Notes: generated by a model from the letters alone, not told the origin. Shown: positions 1-8,526, counted from the stretch's first letter. The stretch is DNA of 64,000 nucleotides from Rhodopirellula halodulae (GCF_020966775.1 NZ_JAJKFV010000002.1:434001-498000), one strand, 5' to 3'. Made by a program: numbers and translations.

Positions 1-264
1 TCGCCGAAAATGGGTGCGGCCAGCAAGCGTGGTTTCAATGGCGAACGTCTCGGCACGGTTGGACAATTCCTCCATTCTTGAAAGCATCAATCGTCCAGCC
101 TGCACCGCCTGCGAATCGGGATCAAAAGGGGACAGACCTACGGCGATCAAGTCAGCATTGAGAAAATCGCGACATCCAACACATTTTGGTAGGTAGCGCA
201 TTGCGAACGTCGTTTTGCCAGCTCCGTTCGGCCCAGCAATGACATGGATCGTTGGCTGTGTCAC
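1..264 (-). CDS. Zeta-toxin-like P-loop kinase (3' part outside window)
   Basis: Only the first 88 codons are present; the gene runs off the left edge. It opens with a GTG at 264 (VTQPTIHVIAG) and quickly shows a Walker A motif GPNGAGKTT, then NADLIA and a conserved IETTLAG segment. That order is typical of zeta-toxin/UDP-N-acetylglucosamine kinase-like ATPases. No in-frame ATG is available, and an AGGA lies nine bases upstream of the GTG. It follows the NADAR gene by 11 bases on the same strand, so the two are probably cotranscribed. Family membership rests on the N-terminus only; the catalytic base and the substrate pocket are not visible. It could be an active toxin or one of the solitary zeta-like kinases of unknown role. 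Confidence 0.7.
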   Translation of the reverse strand, partial: MTQPTIHVIAGPNGAGKTTFAMRYLPKCVGCRDFLNADLIAVGLSPFDPDSQAVQAGRLMLSRMEELSNRAETFAIETTLAGRTHFRR

Positions 265-275
265 GTTGTTTCGTC

Positions 276-740
276 CTACTCGAGCTTCGGTTTCGACAAG
301 TCTTCCCTCAACGTAGAACGGACGTCGACGAGAAGCCTGCCGAGCATATTCTTCCCTCGGCCATCGCCACCGTCGCCCCAGTAATCGTCATTCGTTGTGT
401 GTTCGATGATTTTGGCGTCGCCGGTGCCGAGCAGCAACTCTCGGAGTTCTTCGTGTTGCGTGAATTTCGCGAGCAGTGCTTCACGCATGACGTTCACTTT
501 GGCGGATTCCCAATCCTTGCGCAAGGTACGCTTGCGATCACGCCCCATCCTTGCCGCGAGCATCGGCGAGTTCGCTTTTCGAATCTGCTCTTGGTCTTTT
601 TTGTCCTTGAACTTCATCGCCTGGAAGTAGTGCTCACTCGTCGGCCAGATACGATTGCCGATTCGTATGGGATACGCAGCGAAGTTCGAAAACTCGCCGT
701 ATTCATCGCCCGTACTGTAAAACTTGATTGGCTGGTCCAT
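276..740 (-). CDS. NADAR-family protein (YbiA-like N-glycosidase / ADP-ribose hydrolase)
   Basis: The protein carries the family signature: FYSTGDEYGEFSNFAAYPI near the N-terminus, then WPTSEHYFQAMKF, and at the C-terminus a DDYWGDGGDGRGKNMLG stretch. YbiA homologues hydrolyse the N-glycosidic bond of early riboflavin intermediates. Other NADAR proteins remove ADP-ribose from guanine in DNA and act as antitoxins to DarT-like enzymes; which activity applies cannot be told here. I chose ATG 740 (MDQPIKFY), about 154 aa, the usual size, with GGAAA upstream. A GTG at 779 would add 13 residues. The zeta-like kinase follows 11 bases after the stop. No riboflavin gene is nearby, which favours an accessory nucleic-acid role, as inference. 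Confidence 0.85.
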   Translation of the reverse strand: MDQPIKFYSTGDEYGEFSNFAAYPIRIGNRIWPTSEHYFQAMKFKDKKDQEQIRKANSPMLAARMGRDRKRTLRKDWESAKVNVMREALLAKFTQHEELRELLLGTGDAKIIEHTTNDDYWGDGGDGRGKNMLGRLLVDVRSTLREDLSKPKLE

Positions 741-995
741 CTTGATTTCCGCGTCTGCGAGTAGTTTCGACGAAGACACTTTACGGCAAAATCAGGTTCG
801 CAAGGCTATTCGGACAAGCAAAACAAACTGTGCCTAATAGCGCGGCTGTTCCCGCGGCCCTGGGACGAACTTGCTCGCCCTGGAAGGACCCATCCGCAGG
901 CCGACGACAATCGCCGAACACTGTTCGACCGTGTCCCATGGCGAGTGTTCCATGTATGGTGAACCTTGCCTTGCGACTTTCCGCGGTCAGTTCGC

Positions 996-1367
996 TTAGT
1001 TTGATTGACCGACGGTTCTAGTCGGATGATGGCCCGGAACAACACGACTTTGCTCTCGATTTGCCGCGATCCACACCGCCGACTCTCGCACGATCAGCGT
1101 GACGACGAATGTCCCAACGAAACAACCGAGCAGGGGGCCGACAAACATCGCAACGACTTCAGGCATTGAACTCGTCTCCTCCAGAAGGCTCCAGAGGATT
1201 GAACCGCTGAGCAGCCCAGCTGGCACACTTAACAGACTCCCACCAAAAACTCCGAGCATTGCACCAGACCGACCTCGTTGCCCCCATGCGCCCAAGACCA
1301 ACGGCAACAGAATCCCAGTAAGAAACGACGCGGCGACGATATAGATGACGATTGGCGGAACAAACAT
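996..1367 (-). CDS. Small membrane protein, unknown
   Basis: A 123-residue protein with about three hydrophobic segments: VIYIVAASFLTGILLPLVLG, then AMLGVFGGSLLSVPAGLLSG, then MFVGPLLGCFVGTFVVTLIV. The tail is short and basic. Glycine and leucine are abundant in the membrane spans. No family is recognised. It sits alone between the primase-side repeat region and the NADAR gene, on the same strand as both. The ATG at 1367 is preceded by only a weak GAG. A real inner-membrane protein is likely from the clean hydrophobic pattern, but its role is not evident. Confidence 0.5.
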   Translation of the reverse strand: MFVPPIVIYIVAASFLTGILLPLVLGAWGQRGRSGAMLGVFGGSLLSVPAGLLSGSILWSLLEETSSMPEVVAMFVGPLLGCFVGTFVVTLIVRESAVWIAANREQSRVVPGHHPTRTVGQSN

Positions 1368-1797
1368 AGGAACTCGTGACTTTCAGTAACAGGGCGTTGT
1401 GCGGATAGGCTTCAACGTTCCAGAGCCCAACTTGTCCGAGGCAATGCGCGCGAAGTTGGTTGCTCGTATACGGAAGCAATGTGCAGACGCATTTCTGACC
1501 TTTGAGAAGGCGGATTCGTACTCACATCTAAAAGTATCACCGGAACCTGTCACTCTTTCCCCCGCGGACGCGCAAACACGCATCGCGGGAGTGTGGGCAT
1601 GACAGGTTGACGATTAGGAAGAGAGAGACTTTTATCAACAAATGAGAGCGTTTTTCCCTCTGCCAAGTGTCACTGAAGTGTCACCGTGAACGGCGACACT
1701 TCGGGACAGATGCGATTGGACGAGTCCTCAAATACGGTTTCAAGACGTCGACGTGTCCCGAATCCGTGACACTTGGTGACACTTCGGTGACGCTTTC
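1368..1797. other. Intergenic stretch between the primase and the small membrane protein
   Basis: No convincing gene. Overlapping short ORFs exist on both strands (1399-1602 plus, 67 codons from GTG; 1383-1583 minus) but neither has a clear ribosome binding site or a recognisable product. The half nearest the primase holds the inverted AAGTGTCAC array described separately. Confidence 0.5.
1665..1784. repeat. Inverted iteron-like array, candidate origin or operator
   Basis: Two direct copies of AAGTGTCAC lie at 1665-1673 and 1676-1684, and two copies of the reverse complement GTGACACTT at 1766-1774 and 1776-1784. A related CGACACTT lies at 1694-1701. Between the arms is a perfect 9-bp inverted repeat, TTCGGGACA (1701-1709) and TGTCCCGAA (1754-1762). 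The stretch is therefore a nested palindrome of about 120 bp. It lies 14 bases beyond the stop of the Prim-Pol/DUF3987 gene, at the end of a replication gene block. Spaced short motifs beside an initiator or primase are typical of iteron origins; an operator cluster is the alternative. Confidence 0.5.
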
Positions 1798-3972
1798 TCA
1801 CGCACCAACGGCGGTGTATCCCTGCGTCGTTCGGGCGGAGGTTTTAATTTCGGTGGGTTCGATCTCCCCTTGTTGCACAAGCGTCAACACGACCTGGTCA
1901 AACTCGGCAGATTTAAGTTTCATTGTTCGCATCAAGTCACGTCGAGCGACCGTTTTGTTCTTCGCTTCGGCGAGCTTGTTGAGCAGCTTCAAACACTCTT
2001 TATGAAACGGGTTCTCGGCGACGTGGACTGATGCGAGGTAGAGTTGCCGGCGGGTTTGATGCAGCGCGAACTCGCTGGCCCAACGTACCGCAGCAAGCGT
2101 GATCTTTGGTTCGACGTGGTTCTCGCTGCAGGCGTAGATCAGAGCCAGCTTCTTGGCATGCTCGCAGGTGCGGCTCCACGCCGTTCTTGCGACCTCGTCA
2201 CCAGCGTCATCTGCCTTGTCATATTCGACTTCGGTTTGCTCACGAAGTTCGGTGATGGCGGCCTCGGCATCGCCGGTGAATGGTACGCTGCTCGGCTTCG
2301 GATGCACACTCATGAAGTTGCCGCCGCCGGGCTCGAAGTCGGCCCACCATTTTGCGATGTCGAGGATCGCATCGGGTAGGTTGCGGGCGGATCCGGGTGT
2401 CTGACCCTTGCCGCGTTTTCCGACATCGATGATGTTCAGTCGAGCGAAGAATCCGTTGGTCAGCATCCGCTTCGAGAGCGATTCGTAGAAATGCTGCGGC
2501 GTCGCGGTGCCGAATAGCGTCAAGTGCGGTTGATCGACATGAATGGCATCCTTCTGGTTTGCCTTCACGCGGAGCGGATACACGTCGCCGGCTGATGTGT
2601 AGAGCGTGAGCAGAATGTTGGGGATGGATTCACGACTGTTCTCGCGGTCCAGATTGATCTGACGCAGCACGCCGTCCATCTCATCGTTCTGAAACAGCAT
2701 TTTGCCGGACCGTGCCAAGGCGTCCTGGACGCCTTCCCCGGAAGCGAACTTGTCGCCGATCGATTTGGATTCGCCGATCTGAAATAGTACTTGCGAGTTG
2801 ACCTTTCGAGGAAACTCCTTGCCTGTTCCACTGCCGGCGAGGGCGAGCAGATAGATGTTGCTTCGTAGGTCGCCGGTTGTTGCAACCTTTCGCCCGGCTA
2901 GGAAGGACTGCAACGCCATCGCACCGCAGAACGCCAGGCCGACATTTGGATACGGTGCGTTGGCAAGCGTGAAATCCATGACGCGACGAACGAATCCAGG
3001 CACTTCGAACAGTCGCTCGGGAAGATGTCCTGGATCGAGCGTCGTCGTGAGCTTCGGTTCAGGTTTCTCATCGAGCGACGCAACCACCATTGGCTTTGTC
3101 ATGAATCTGCTGAGGTCGACTCGGTCAACCGACGGATCTGTCAATGATTCATCCCGCAGCCAGCCGAATGGTCGGTCATGCGGTTTGGTCGCCGCTTGGT
3201 TGACTTTGTGCCGCAGTTCTTTCTCGGACCAGGGCGGATTGCACCGAGGGTTGTATTCGGCGGCGAGGATTGCCAGCGCGCGATCTGGGTCGATGCCGAA
3301 GCCGTGAACGAGCGCTGTCGCCGCGGCGTAGGTTTGCGAATGCCCGCCGCTGCCGGAGACTGCCGGCGGCATCGCGGCCAGGTAGGCGATGGCCCGGGTT
3401 TCGACGTCGGTCGCGTCAGTTGGCGAGACTGGCGGCGACGTTGGCTTATCCGCGGTAACGCTTCCTCCACGTCGCACGATCACCGCATCAGCGAGAGCTT
3501 TCACGCAGGCAGCCAGCATTGGAGCGGGAACGGTCACGGGTTCGGCATCGAGCCGGTCATATTCTTCACCGCTGGGATGGATGCTGGGGCCGACCACCGT
3601 CTGCGCACCGGTTGACCGAAGCTCGACGATCATCGCCCCGCCGGCGTCGGTGTGCTTTTCGGTGCTCGCTCCCATGGCGATGTACCAACGGTGTGATCTC
3701 GGTGATGATGGCCGGCCGGTGATCGCTGGGGTTGGCGGTAGATACTGGTCGGCAAGTTCAATCGCCTCAGGGCAATCTAGGTCGACATCGACGAGCCAGC
3801 CCGAGGGTTCGCCGAGGATGATGCCAATGTTGGAATTCTCGGGAAAGACTTCGGGTTGCAATCGCAGGTTGGTCCAGTCACGCCGCGGTGGCGATTTAGA
3901 CCTTGGGCGCAGCGGCACACAGTACCAGCCTCGCTGGCGATAGATGGCGACCTGTTCCCGAACGCTCGACAC
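1798..3972 (-). CDS. Prim-Pol / DUF3987 replication protein
   Basis: A 724-aa protein in two parts. The N-terminal 200 residues match bifunctional primase-polymerase domains of mobile elements: WLVDVDLDCPEA with catalytic aspartates at 62, 64 and 66, then SPRSHRWY and TVVGPSIHPSG. The second half matches DUF3987, a P-loop helicase-like domain, with a Walker A-like AGSGTGKEF and a Walker B-like MLFQNDEMD. The fusion is the usual primase-helicase of integrative plasmids and phages. The start is GTG at 3972, overlapping the TAG of the helicase gene by one base, so translation is coupled. It is the last gene of the leftward replication block. Family call is firm; exact role (initiator primase versus replicative helicase) is inferred. 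Confidence 0.85.
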   Translation of the reverse strand: MSSVREQVAIYRQRGWYCVPLRPRSKSPPRRDWTNLRLQPEVFPENSNIGIILGEPSGWLVDVDLDCPEAIELADQYLPPTPAITGRPSSPRSHRWYIAMGASTEKHTDAGGAMIVELRSTGAQTVVGPSIHPSGEEYDRLDAEPVTVPAPMLAACVKALADAVIVRRGGSVTADKPTSPPVSPTDATDVETRAIAYLAAMPPAVSGSGGHSQTYAAATALVHGFGIDPDRALAILAAEYNPRCNPPWSEKELRHKVNQAATKPHDRPFGWLRDESLTDPSVDRVDLSRFMTKPMVVASLDEKPEPKLTTTLDPGHLPERLFEVPGFVRRVMDFTLANAPYPNVGLAFCGAMALQSFLAGRKVATTGDLRSNIYLLALAGSGTGKEFPRKVNSQVLFQIGESKSIGDKFASGEGVQDALARSGKMLFQNDEMDGVLRQINLDRENSRESIPNILLTLYTSAGDVYPLRVKANQKDAIHVDQPHLTLFGTATPQHFYESLSKRMLTNGFFARLNIIDVGKRGKGQTPGSARNLPDAILDIAKWWADFEPGGGNFMSVHPKPSSVPFTGDAEAAITELREQTEVEYDKADDAGDEVARTAWSRTCEHAKKLALIYACSENHVEPKITLAAVRWASEFALHQTRRQLYLASVHVAENPFHKECLKLLNKLAEAKNKTVARRDLMRTMKLKSAEFDQVVLTLVQQGEIEPTEIKTSARTTQGYTAVGA

Positions 3973-5633
3973 TAGAAAGGCACCTCTTCAAGAGCGGTGT
4001 TCGGTATCTCGGACAAGCGATACTTGATGATGCGATCGTAACGTTCGCCAGCGATCGAGCGGACAGTGATAGCTTCAGTGGCGGCAAGCAATCCGGCGTC
4101 GGCCAGTTCAAGAGCCTCGTCTGCATTCTCTGGACAGGGATCGAGGCATCGCTCGCGCCACCAGGTTTCGGCTTTGCGTCTCGCGAAGCCAGAATGCTCG
4201 ATACAAATGAATTCGCTTTGCCAGTGATCGAGGCCGATCATGTAGTCGACTCGCAGGCACCGAGGTGCGTCGTCTTCGGCGTCCCGCTTTCGGTGAATGC
4301 GATAGACCACATCATGGACGTCGTATTCTGTGTCGGTGACTTCGCCCGAAAGCACGCCGGCCTCGCTCGCTTGTGCTTCGTGCGATTCGCGATCAGGCGG
4401 TGGGAAGGGATGACCGCATTCAGGACAGTTCGCGTATCCACATGCGACCAGTGTGTGACACTTCTCGCACTCTTTCGCCGGAGGCAACTGGCCTGTTCGC
4501 GTTTGCTTTTCCTTCGGCTTGATTTGGTCGATCGGCCCGTGGCGTTCGATATTGCCACCGAAGTCGAGGACCAGGCAATTCTGTTTGTTTGGATGCAGGC
4601 GAAAGCCGCGGCCCACGCATTGATAAAGCAGACCGGCCGACATGGTTGGTCGCAGCATCACCACGCAATCCACACGAGGTGCATCGAAGCCCGTGGTCAG
4701 TACGTTGACGTTGCAGAGATATCGCAGCGGTTCCCGGCCGAAGAGTGAATTGCATTCATCACCTCGGAAGCGGGCCAGCACTTCATCGCGTTCCGCCGCC
4801 GGCGTTTGCCCAGTGACGAATCCACATTCGATCCCGTGATTCTTCCCTAGCGTTTCGACGACTTGCTGACCGTGTGCAACGCTAGTGGCGAAGATCAAAA
4901 CCGCTCGACGATCGGACGAGAATTCCACGATTTCGGCGCAGGCAGCCGAGACGAGCGCGTCTTCGCCGGCAAGCCGATCGACTTCGTCGGACACGAATTC
5001 GCCGGCTCGGACATGGACGCCAGAGAAGTCAGCACGATTGACGCCGGCCTTTGAGATCAACGGGCAAAGGAATCCGTCGCGGATCAGCTCTTTGATGCCA
5101 ATCTCGTAGCAGACATGATTGAGAAAATGGTCCGGCGAACAGATCATGCCGGAGTCGAGCCGAAACGGAGTAGCCGTCAAACCGATCACGCGCACGTGAG
5201 GATTGATGACTTTGCAATCCGCGAGAAACTGCCGATACATCCCATCACCCTTCTTGCTGATCAGATGGGCTTCATCGACAACGATCAGATCAAAGGGATC
5301 GAGGTCGCAGGCACGCTTGTAGATACTCTGAATGCCAGCGACGAGTATCGGCGTATTGGTGTCTCGCTTTTTCAGGCCAGCTGAATACAGCCCAACCTTG
5401 ATCTCGGGACACAGACGGCGGACCTTGTCGGCGTTCTGCTCGAGTAGTTCTTTCACGTGGGCGAGGATCAGAACGCGGCCACTCCATCGCGAGACGGCGT
5501 CGGAAGCGATCTTCGCCAGGACCAGCGATTTGCCCGCTCCGGTCGGCAGTACTGCGACAGGATTGTCATTTCGATTTCGCAAGTGATCGTAGACCGCATC
5601 CACCGCGGCTTGTTGGTAGCCGCGCAGCTTCAT
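3972..5633 (-). CDS. SF2 DEAH-box helicase with C-terminal zinc finger
   Basis: A 553-aa superfamily 2 helicase of the SSL2/RecG-like phage and plasmid type. Motif I is PTGAGKS (30-36), motif II DEAH (120-123), motif III is inside GLTATPF, and motif VI is QCVGRGFR. After the second RecA lobe comes a four-cysteine ribbon, CEKCH...CPECG, probably nucleic-acid binding. The start ATG at 5633 overlaps the RusA stop as ATGA. It presumably unwinds or remodels DNA during replication or recombination of the element together with the neighbouring primase, RusA and Sak4-like proteins. The helicase identity is clear; the substrate is inferred from context. Confidence 0.9.
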   Translation of the reverse strand: MKLRGYQQAAVDAVYDHLRNRNDNPVAVLPTGAGKSLVLAKIASDAVSRWSGRVLILAHVKELLEQNADKVRRLCPEIKVGLYSAGLKKRDTNTPILVAGIQSIYKRACDLDPFDLIVVDEAHLISKKGDGMYRQFLADCKVINPHVRVIGLTATPFRLDSGMICSPDHFLNHVCYEIGIKELIRDGFLCPLISKAGVNRADFSGVHVRAGEFVSDEVDRLAGEDALVSAACAEIVEFSSDRRAVLIFATSVAHGQQVVETLGKNHGIECGFVTGQTPAAERDEVLARFRGDECNSLFGREPLRYLCNVNVLTTGFDAPRVDCVVMLRPTMSAGLLYQCVGRGFRLHPNKQNCLVLDFGGNIERHGPIDQIKPKEKQTRTGQLPPAKECEKCHTLVACGYANCPECGHPFPPPDRESHEAQASEAGVLSGEVTDTEYDVHDVVYRIHRKRDAEDDAPRCLRVDYMIGLDHWQSEFICIEHSGFARRKAETWWRERCLDPCPENADEALELADAGLLAATEAITVRSIAGERYDRIIKYRLSEIPNTALEEVPF

Positions 5634-6151
5634 CGGATCACCTTGCCGTTGTGACGCTTGAGTCCGCGGACGACGGGCGTGTATTCCGGAAGCCCACGGT
5701 TGATCATCGTACAGACATTGCAGATGCGGTTATGAGGACCTTCTGAATCGAAAAGGTATCCGCAACGCAGACACGTCCGCGCATTGATCAACTCCATGTC
5801 CGCCGGCAATGCTTGGATGCGAACGGTTGCTTTGCCGGCTTTCGGCAACGGTTCGTGCTTTTCGATTGTCAGCCGCACGATTTGGCTGTCGTCCTCGAAC
5901 GCACCTCCGAACTGGAGTGAATCGAGCAGTGCTTTCAAAACGTTATCAACATCGCGTCGCCGGCGGTCTGGCGGATTGACCTTGATGTCGACGATCAAAT
6001 CGCCCTCGATCGGCTTGATGCGTTTGCTCCGCAGTTGATTGCAGACCGCGGTGCGGTATTGCCGGCCGTGCTTGCTGATTAGGACTCGCGGGCCGACATG
6101 TCGCCAATAAGTATTGACCGAAGGCGGATAAGGTAGAGTCAGTTGGTGCAT
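5630..6151 (-). CDS. RusA-family Holliday junction resolvase
   Basis: The product (173 aa from ATG 6151, MHQLTLPYPPSVN) has the RusA N-terminus PPSVNTYWR and the acidic catalytic signature PDRRRRDVDNVLKALLDSL with a following FEDDSQI. RusA enzymes are dimeric endonucleases that cut Holliday junctions in prophages. The last 60 residues add a four-cysteine ribbon (CLRCG...CNVC) absent from E. coli RusA. The reading frame stays open for 91 codons upstream, but that part overlaps the DUF669 gene and shows no RusA similarity, so I reject the longer start. The stop overlaps the helicase start as ATGA. Confidence 0.85.
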   Translation of the reverse strand: MHQLTLPYPPSVNTYWRHVGPRVLISKHGRQYRTAVCNQLRSKRIKPIEGDLIVDIKVNPPDRRRRDVDNVLKALLDSLQFGGAFEDDSQIVRLTIEKHEPLPKAGKATVRIQALPADMELINARTCLRCGYLFDSEGPHNRICNVCTMINRGLPEYTPVVRGLKRHNGKVIR

Positions 6152-6255
6152 TGCTTCGTGGTGTTTCCGCGTCTTCAAAAAGAAAACGCCCGGCCGGCAT
6201 TCCCTTGCCAGCCGGGCGTCTGATTGCCTTGGAACGATTTCAAGAGAAGCCGCGG

Positions 6256-6738
6256 CTATCGTTTCCAAGGCGGGGCATCGGCACCGGTAGCATCCGGCGT
6301 TGAAGAGGCGACTTGGCTCGCCGCAACCGGCTGAGCAGAGGCGTCGCGCCGCGAATACCCCTTCACTTCGTTCTGCAACTCGCCGGTATCCGATCGGCGC
6401 TTGACACGAACGTGAATGAAACAAGGCAGATTGTGGAGATCGGTGGAATCATTCGGAGTCAGCACGCCAACAGATCGACAGATCGAAGACAGTTCTCGCC
6501 GAGCAATCTCGACGGCGGTTCCATTGGGGTTGTCGAGATTGATTCGCACCCACAGCAGCCGATTGGCATATTCGCCTTCGATGATTTGGAAGGTCAGCTG
6601 AAGATACGATCCCGTCCCCGCTTTGGTCGGCTTCACTTCGCTATCGGTGACGACGGCGACGTACTTGCCGGCGGGGATCGGTTCAAGATCATCGGCTGGT
6701 TCGACGGTGCTGGCATCAAAGCCTTGGAGGTTTGCCAT
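6256..6738 (-). CDS. DUF669 phage-type protein, likely ssDNA-binding
   Basis: A 160-aa protein that fits DUF669: IPAGKYVAVVTDSEVKPTK, TGSYLQLTFQIIEGEYANRL, and LSSICRSVGV. Members occur beside Sak4-like ATPases in phage replication modules and are thought to be OB-fold single-stranded DNA-binding or annealing partners. The tail is low-complexity and ends in PPWKR, resembling the flexible C-terminal tips of SSB-like proteins. ATG 6738 has a good AAGGAT upstream. It lies 49 bases downstream of the Sak4-like gene and 104 upstream of RusA. The domain call is good; the biochemical role is from genome context in phages. Confidence 0.75.
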   Translation of the reverse strand: MANLQGFDASTVEPADDLEPIPAGKYVAVVTDSEVKPTKAGTGSYLQLTFQIIEGEYANRLLWVRINLDNPNGTAVEIARRELSSICRSVGVLTPNDSTDLHNLPCFIHVRVKRRSDTGELQNEVKGYSRRDASAQPVAASQVASSTPDATGADAPPWKR

Positions 6739-6787
6739 GGTTGGATCCTTGGTTGAGTGGAAGGGAAGATCGAGAAAGGGAATTGGG

Positions 6788-7546
6788 TTAGTTGACGGTC
6801 ATGGCAGACATGAACGCGGGCCAGGAAAGCGAGAGCTCCTCGGAGATGCCGTAACGGTTCTTGGCCACGCAACTCGGCGAACCATAGGCACGCATCACTC
6901 GTTCGCCACCGTCCTTACCGATCGCGTGAGCCACCGTACGTTTGCGATTGAAACCGGCTTCCTCGGTCTGTGTTCGCATCTTGCGTGTCGCAAACAAGAC
7001 CGCGTCGCACCATTCCTTGATGAGGGCCGCGGCGTGTTTGTGGAGTCGCGGCGAATACCGGTCGTAGGGAGAACTTTCTGGATCCTCGAAGCGTTCGACC
7101 TTGGAGTGGGCGATCAGCACGATCACCATCCCGCGAGAACGAAGGACGTTCAGCAAATCGAGGACTTCTCGCCAAAGCGTCACTGCGTGGGTGTAGCCGC
7201 GAGCGTATCCGCCATCGACCTTCTCGATCGATTCAACACCATACTGCTGGCAGAGCTTGTCCCAGACGAGACGTTCGAGCCAATCAAGCGAATCGATCAC
7301 GACGGTTTCGTAATCATGCTTTTCACTGACGAGCGATTTCAACGCTGCGATCACGTCATCGAACTTGGTGGCCAAAGGGAATCGATCGCAGTCGATCTCG
7401 TCGAGCCCGTCTTCGGTTTGAATGAAGATCGGCTTGGGGGCTTGGCTGCCGAAGGTTGATTTGCCAATCCCTTCGACGCCATAGAGCAAAACACGAGGCG
7501 GTTTGGCTTGCCGGCCGGATTGTATGGTTTCGAGTAAATTGGTCAC
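6788..7546 (-). CDS. Sak4-like RecA-fold ATPase (AAA_24)
   Basis: A 252-aa P-loop protein. Walker A is GVEGIGKST near residue 23, Walker B is TVVIDSLDW near residue 81, and a further VIVLIAHSKV strand fits the RecA-core sensor region. This is the phage nucleotide-binding/Sak4 family, single-strand annealing recombinases that work with a cognate SSB; the DUF669 gene immediately downstream is the usual partner. The first codon is GTG at 7546 (VTNLLETIQ); an AAGGA lies rather far upstream (about 14 bases). It belongs to the leftward replication and recombination operon. Confidence is high for the fold and moderate for annealase activity. Confidence 0.8.
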   Translation of the reverse strand: MTNLLETIQSGRQAKPPRVLLYGVEGIGKSTFGSQAPKPIFIQTEDGLDEIDCDRFPLATKFDDVIAALKSLVSEKHDYETVVIDSLDWLERLVWDKLCQQYGVESIEKVDGGYARGYTHAVTLWREVLDLLNVLRSRGMVIVLIAHSKVERFEDPESSPYDRYSPRLHKHAAALIKEWCDAVLFATRKMRTQTEEAGFNRKRTVAHAIGKDGGERVMRAYGSPSCVAKNRYGISEELSLSWPAFMSAMTVN

Positions 7547-7585
7547 TAGTTGAAGGATTCCTTGGACAAGTGTTTGAATGGATGG

Positions 7586-7825
7586 TTAGAGAGATTCGAT
7601 GGTTTCGACGTCGAGGTTCCCCGCTCGATCACTGGACACGAGGTAGTGCTTGAAGTCGGCTTGCGTGACGAACCGTTGACTGGGTCCGAGTTGTTTCCGC
7701 AGCGAGTCGCACGCTTCGGTGAATTCGCGTGACGCTTCGTTGAAACGGTTCGCTGATCGAACGTACCGACCGACCGCAATCGAAAGACGGACGCGGCGAT
7801 CGATGTCGAGTGCTTGTTCCGGCAT
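7586..7825 (-). CDS. Small protein, unknown (79 aa)
   Basis: ATG 7825 (MPEQALDIDRR) is preceded at 7830-7835 by a perfect AGGAGG with an unusually short four-base spacer. The protein is helix-rich and charged (NRFNEASREFTEACDSLRKQ), with no cysteines beyond one and no recognised domain. The frame is open further upstream, but the AGGAGG settles the start. It sits between the sigma factor and the Sak4-like ATPase on the same strand, so it is probably part of the replication operon, perhaps a small adaptor. Function unknown. Confidence 0.55.
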   Translation of the reverse strand: MPEQALDIDRRVRLSIAVGRYVRSANRFNEASREFTEACDSLRKQLGPSQRFVTQADFKHYLVSSDRAGNLDVETIESL

Positions 7826-7894
7826 ATAGCCTCCTGATGAATGCGTGCTGCTTATTGCCGGTCGACACGAACACCGGGCCGCCGCCGGGAATAG

Positions 7895-7924
7895 ACCTAC
7901 CCGGTTCACGTTCGAGCCGACGAA
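7895..7924. repeat. 30-bp direct repeat, copy 1 (possible attachment-type site)
   Basis: Begins ACCTACCCGGTTCACG and ends GCCGACGAA. It matches the sequence at 15317-15346 in the same orientation at 27 of 30 positions. This copy overlaps the last codons and stop of the sigma factor gene. The two copies bracket the recombinase block. Confidence 0.5.
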
Positions 7925-8520
7925 GTGGCTTGGAAATAATCGGCCAGCCCGGCCTCTGCGAAACGCTTCCGGATCTTTTGGAAACGTGCTGAAATCGTTG
8001 TTCGTGCCACGCCTATCTGTTCTGCGATCTCGGTAATCGAAAATGATCTACGTAGCTCGACAATCTGTTGCCAATCGGCCGGCAATTCGTCGATGACAGC
8101 TTGGATGTCCAATCGCAATTGCGAGATTTCGGTGTCGGTTCGGCGCGATCGACCGGTGTGACGATCATTCGATGAACCAGAGAGTGTGTGAGTGACGCGG
8201 ATCGACTCCCCGTCAGCTTCAGAAAGTGGCGTGCTCAGCAAGACAGTGTCCGCATCGCATCGTTTCTCGGCACAGCGATCGCGAACGATGTTCGCGACGT
8301 ATCGCTCGACCACCGCGGTAATAAACTTGTTTTGGTGACCTTCATTAGGGTCGTACGACCGCAGGCTCTGAAGCACTCGCAGGTACATGTTCTGCTGAAG
8401 ATCGTCGCGGTCGATTTCGGTGTAGCCATACTTGCCGATCAATTGATTGGCTTTGCGTTGGACCAGCCTGCGTGTGAACGTGTCTTCGAGCGGATTGAAG
8501 TTTGAAATGGACTGAGTCAC
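7906..8520 (-). CDS. RNA polymerase sigma factor (sigma-70 family, mobile-element type)
   Basis: A 204-aa sigma-70-family protein. Region 2 is seen in DRDDLQQNMYLRVLQSLRSY and region 4 in LPADWQQIVELRRSFSITEI followed by a helix-turn-helix (EQIGVARTTISARFQKIRK). Between them is a serine/arginine-rich linker. I chose GTG 8520 because AAGGAGA lies at 8527-8533 with ideal spacing; the ORF extends upstream without domain content. It is divergent from housekeeping sigma factors and lies at the head of the phage-like replication genes, so it may direct transcription of the element. Its last codons lie inside a 30-bp sequence repeated at 15317-15346. The sigma call is firm; the regulon is inferred. 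Confidence 0.8.
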   Translation of the reverse strand: MTQSISNFNPLEDTFTRRLVQRKANQLIGKYGYTEIDRDDLQQNMYLRVLQSLRSYDPNEGHQNKFITAVVERYVANIVRDRCAEKRCDADTVLLSTPLSEADGESIRVTHTLSGSSNDRHTGRSRRTDTEISQLRLDIQAVIDELPADWQQIVELRRSFSITEIAEQIGVARTTISARFQKIRKRFAEAGLADYFQATSSART

Positions 8521-8526
8521 GGAATA

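Noticed and set aside
252-764. 170-codon plus-strand frame opposite the NADAR gene
   Set aside because: NADAR signature is clear on the minus strand.
806-1045. Minus-strand ORF of 79 codons after the small membrane protein
   Set aside because: Composition-driven frame overlapping the membrane protein end; no start signal.
5630-6424. RusA starting 91 codons earlier
   Set aside because: The extension overlaps the DUF669 gene in another frame and lacks homology to RusA; ATG 6151 fits the family.
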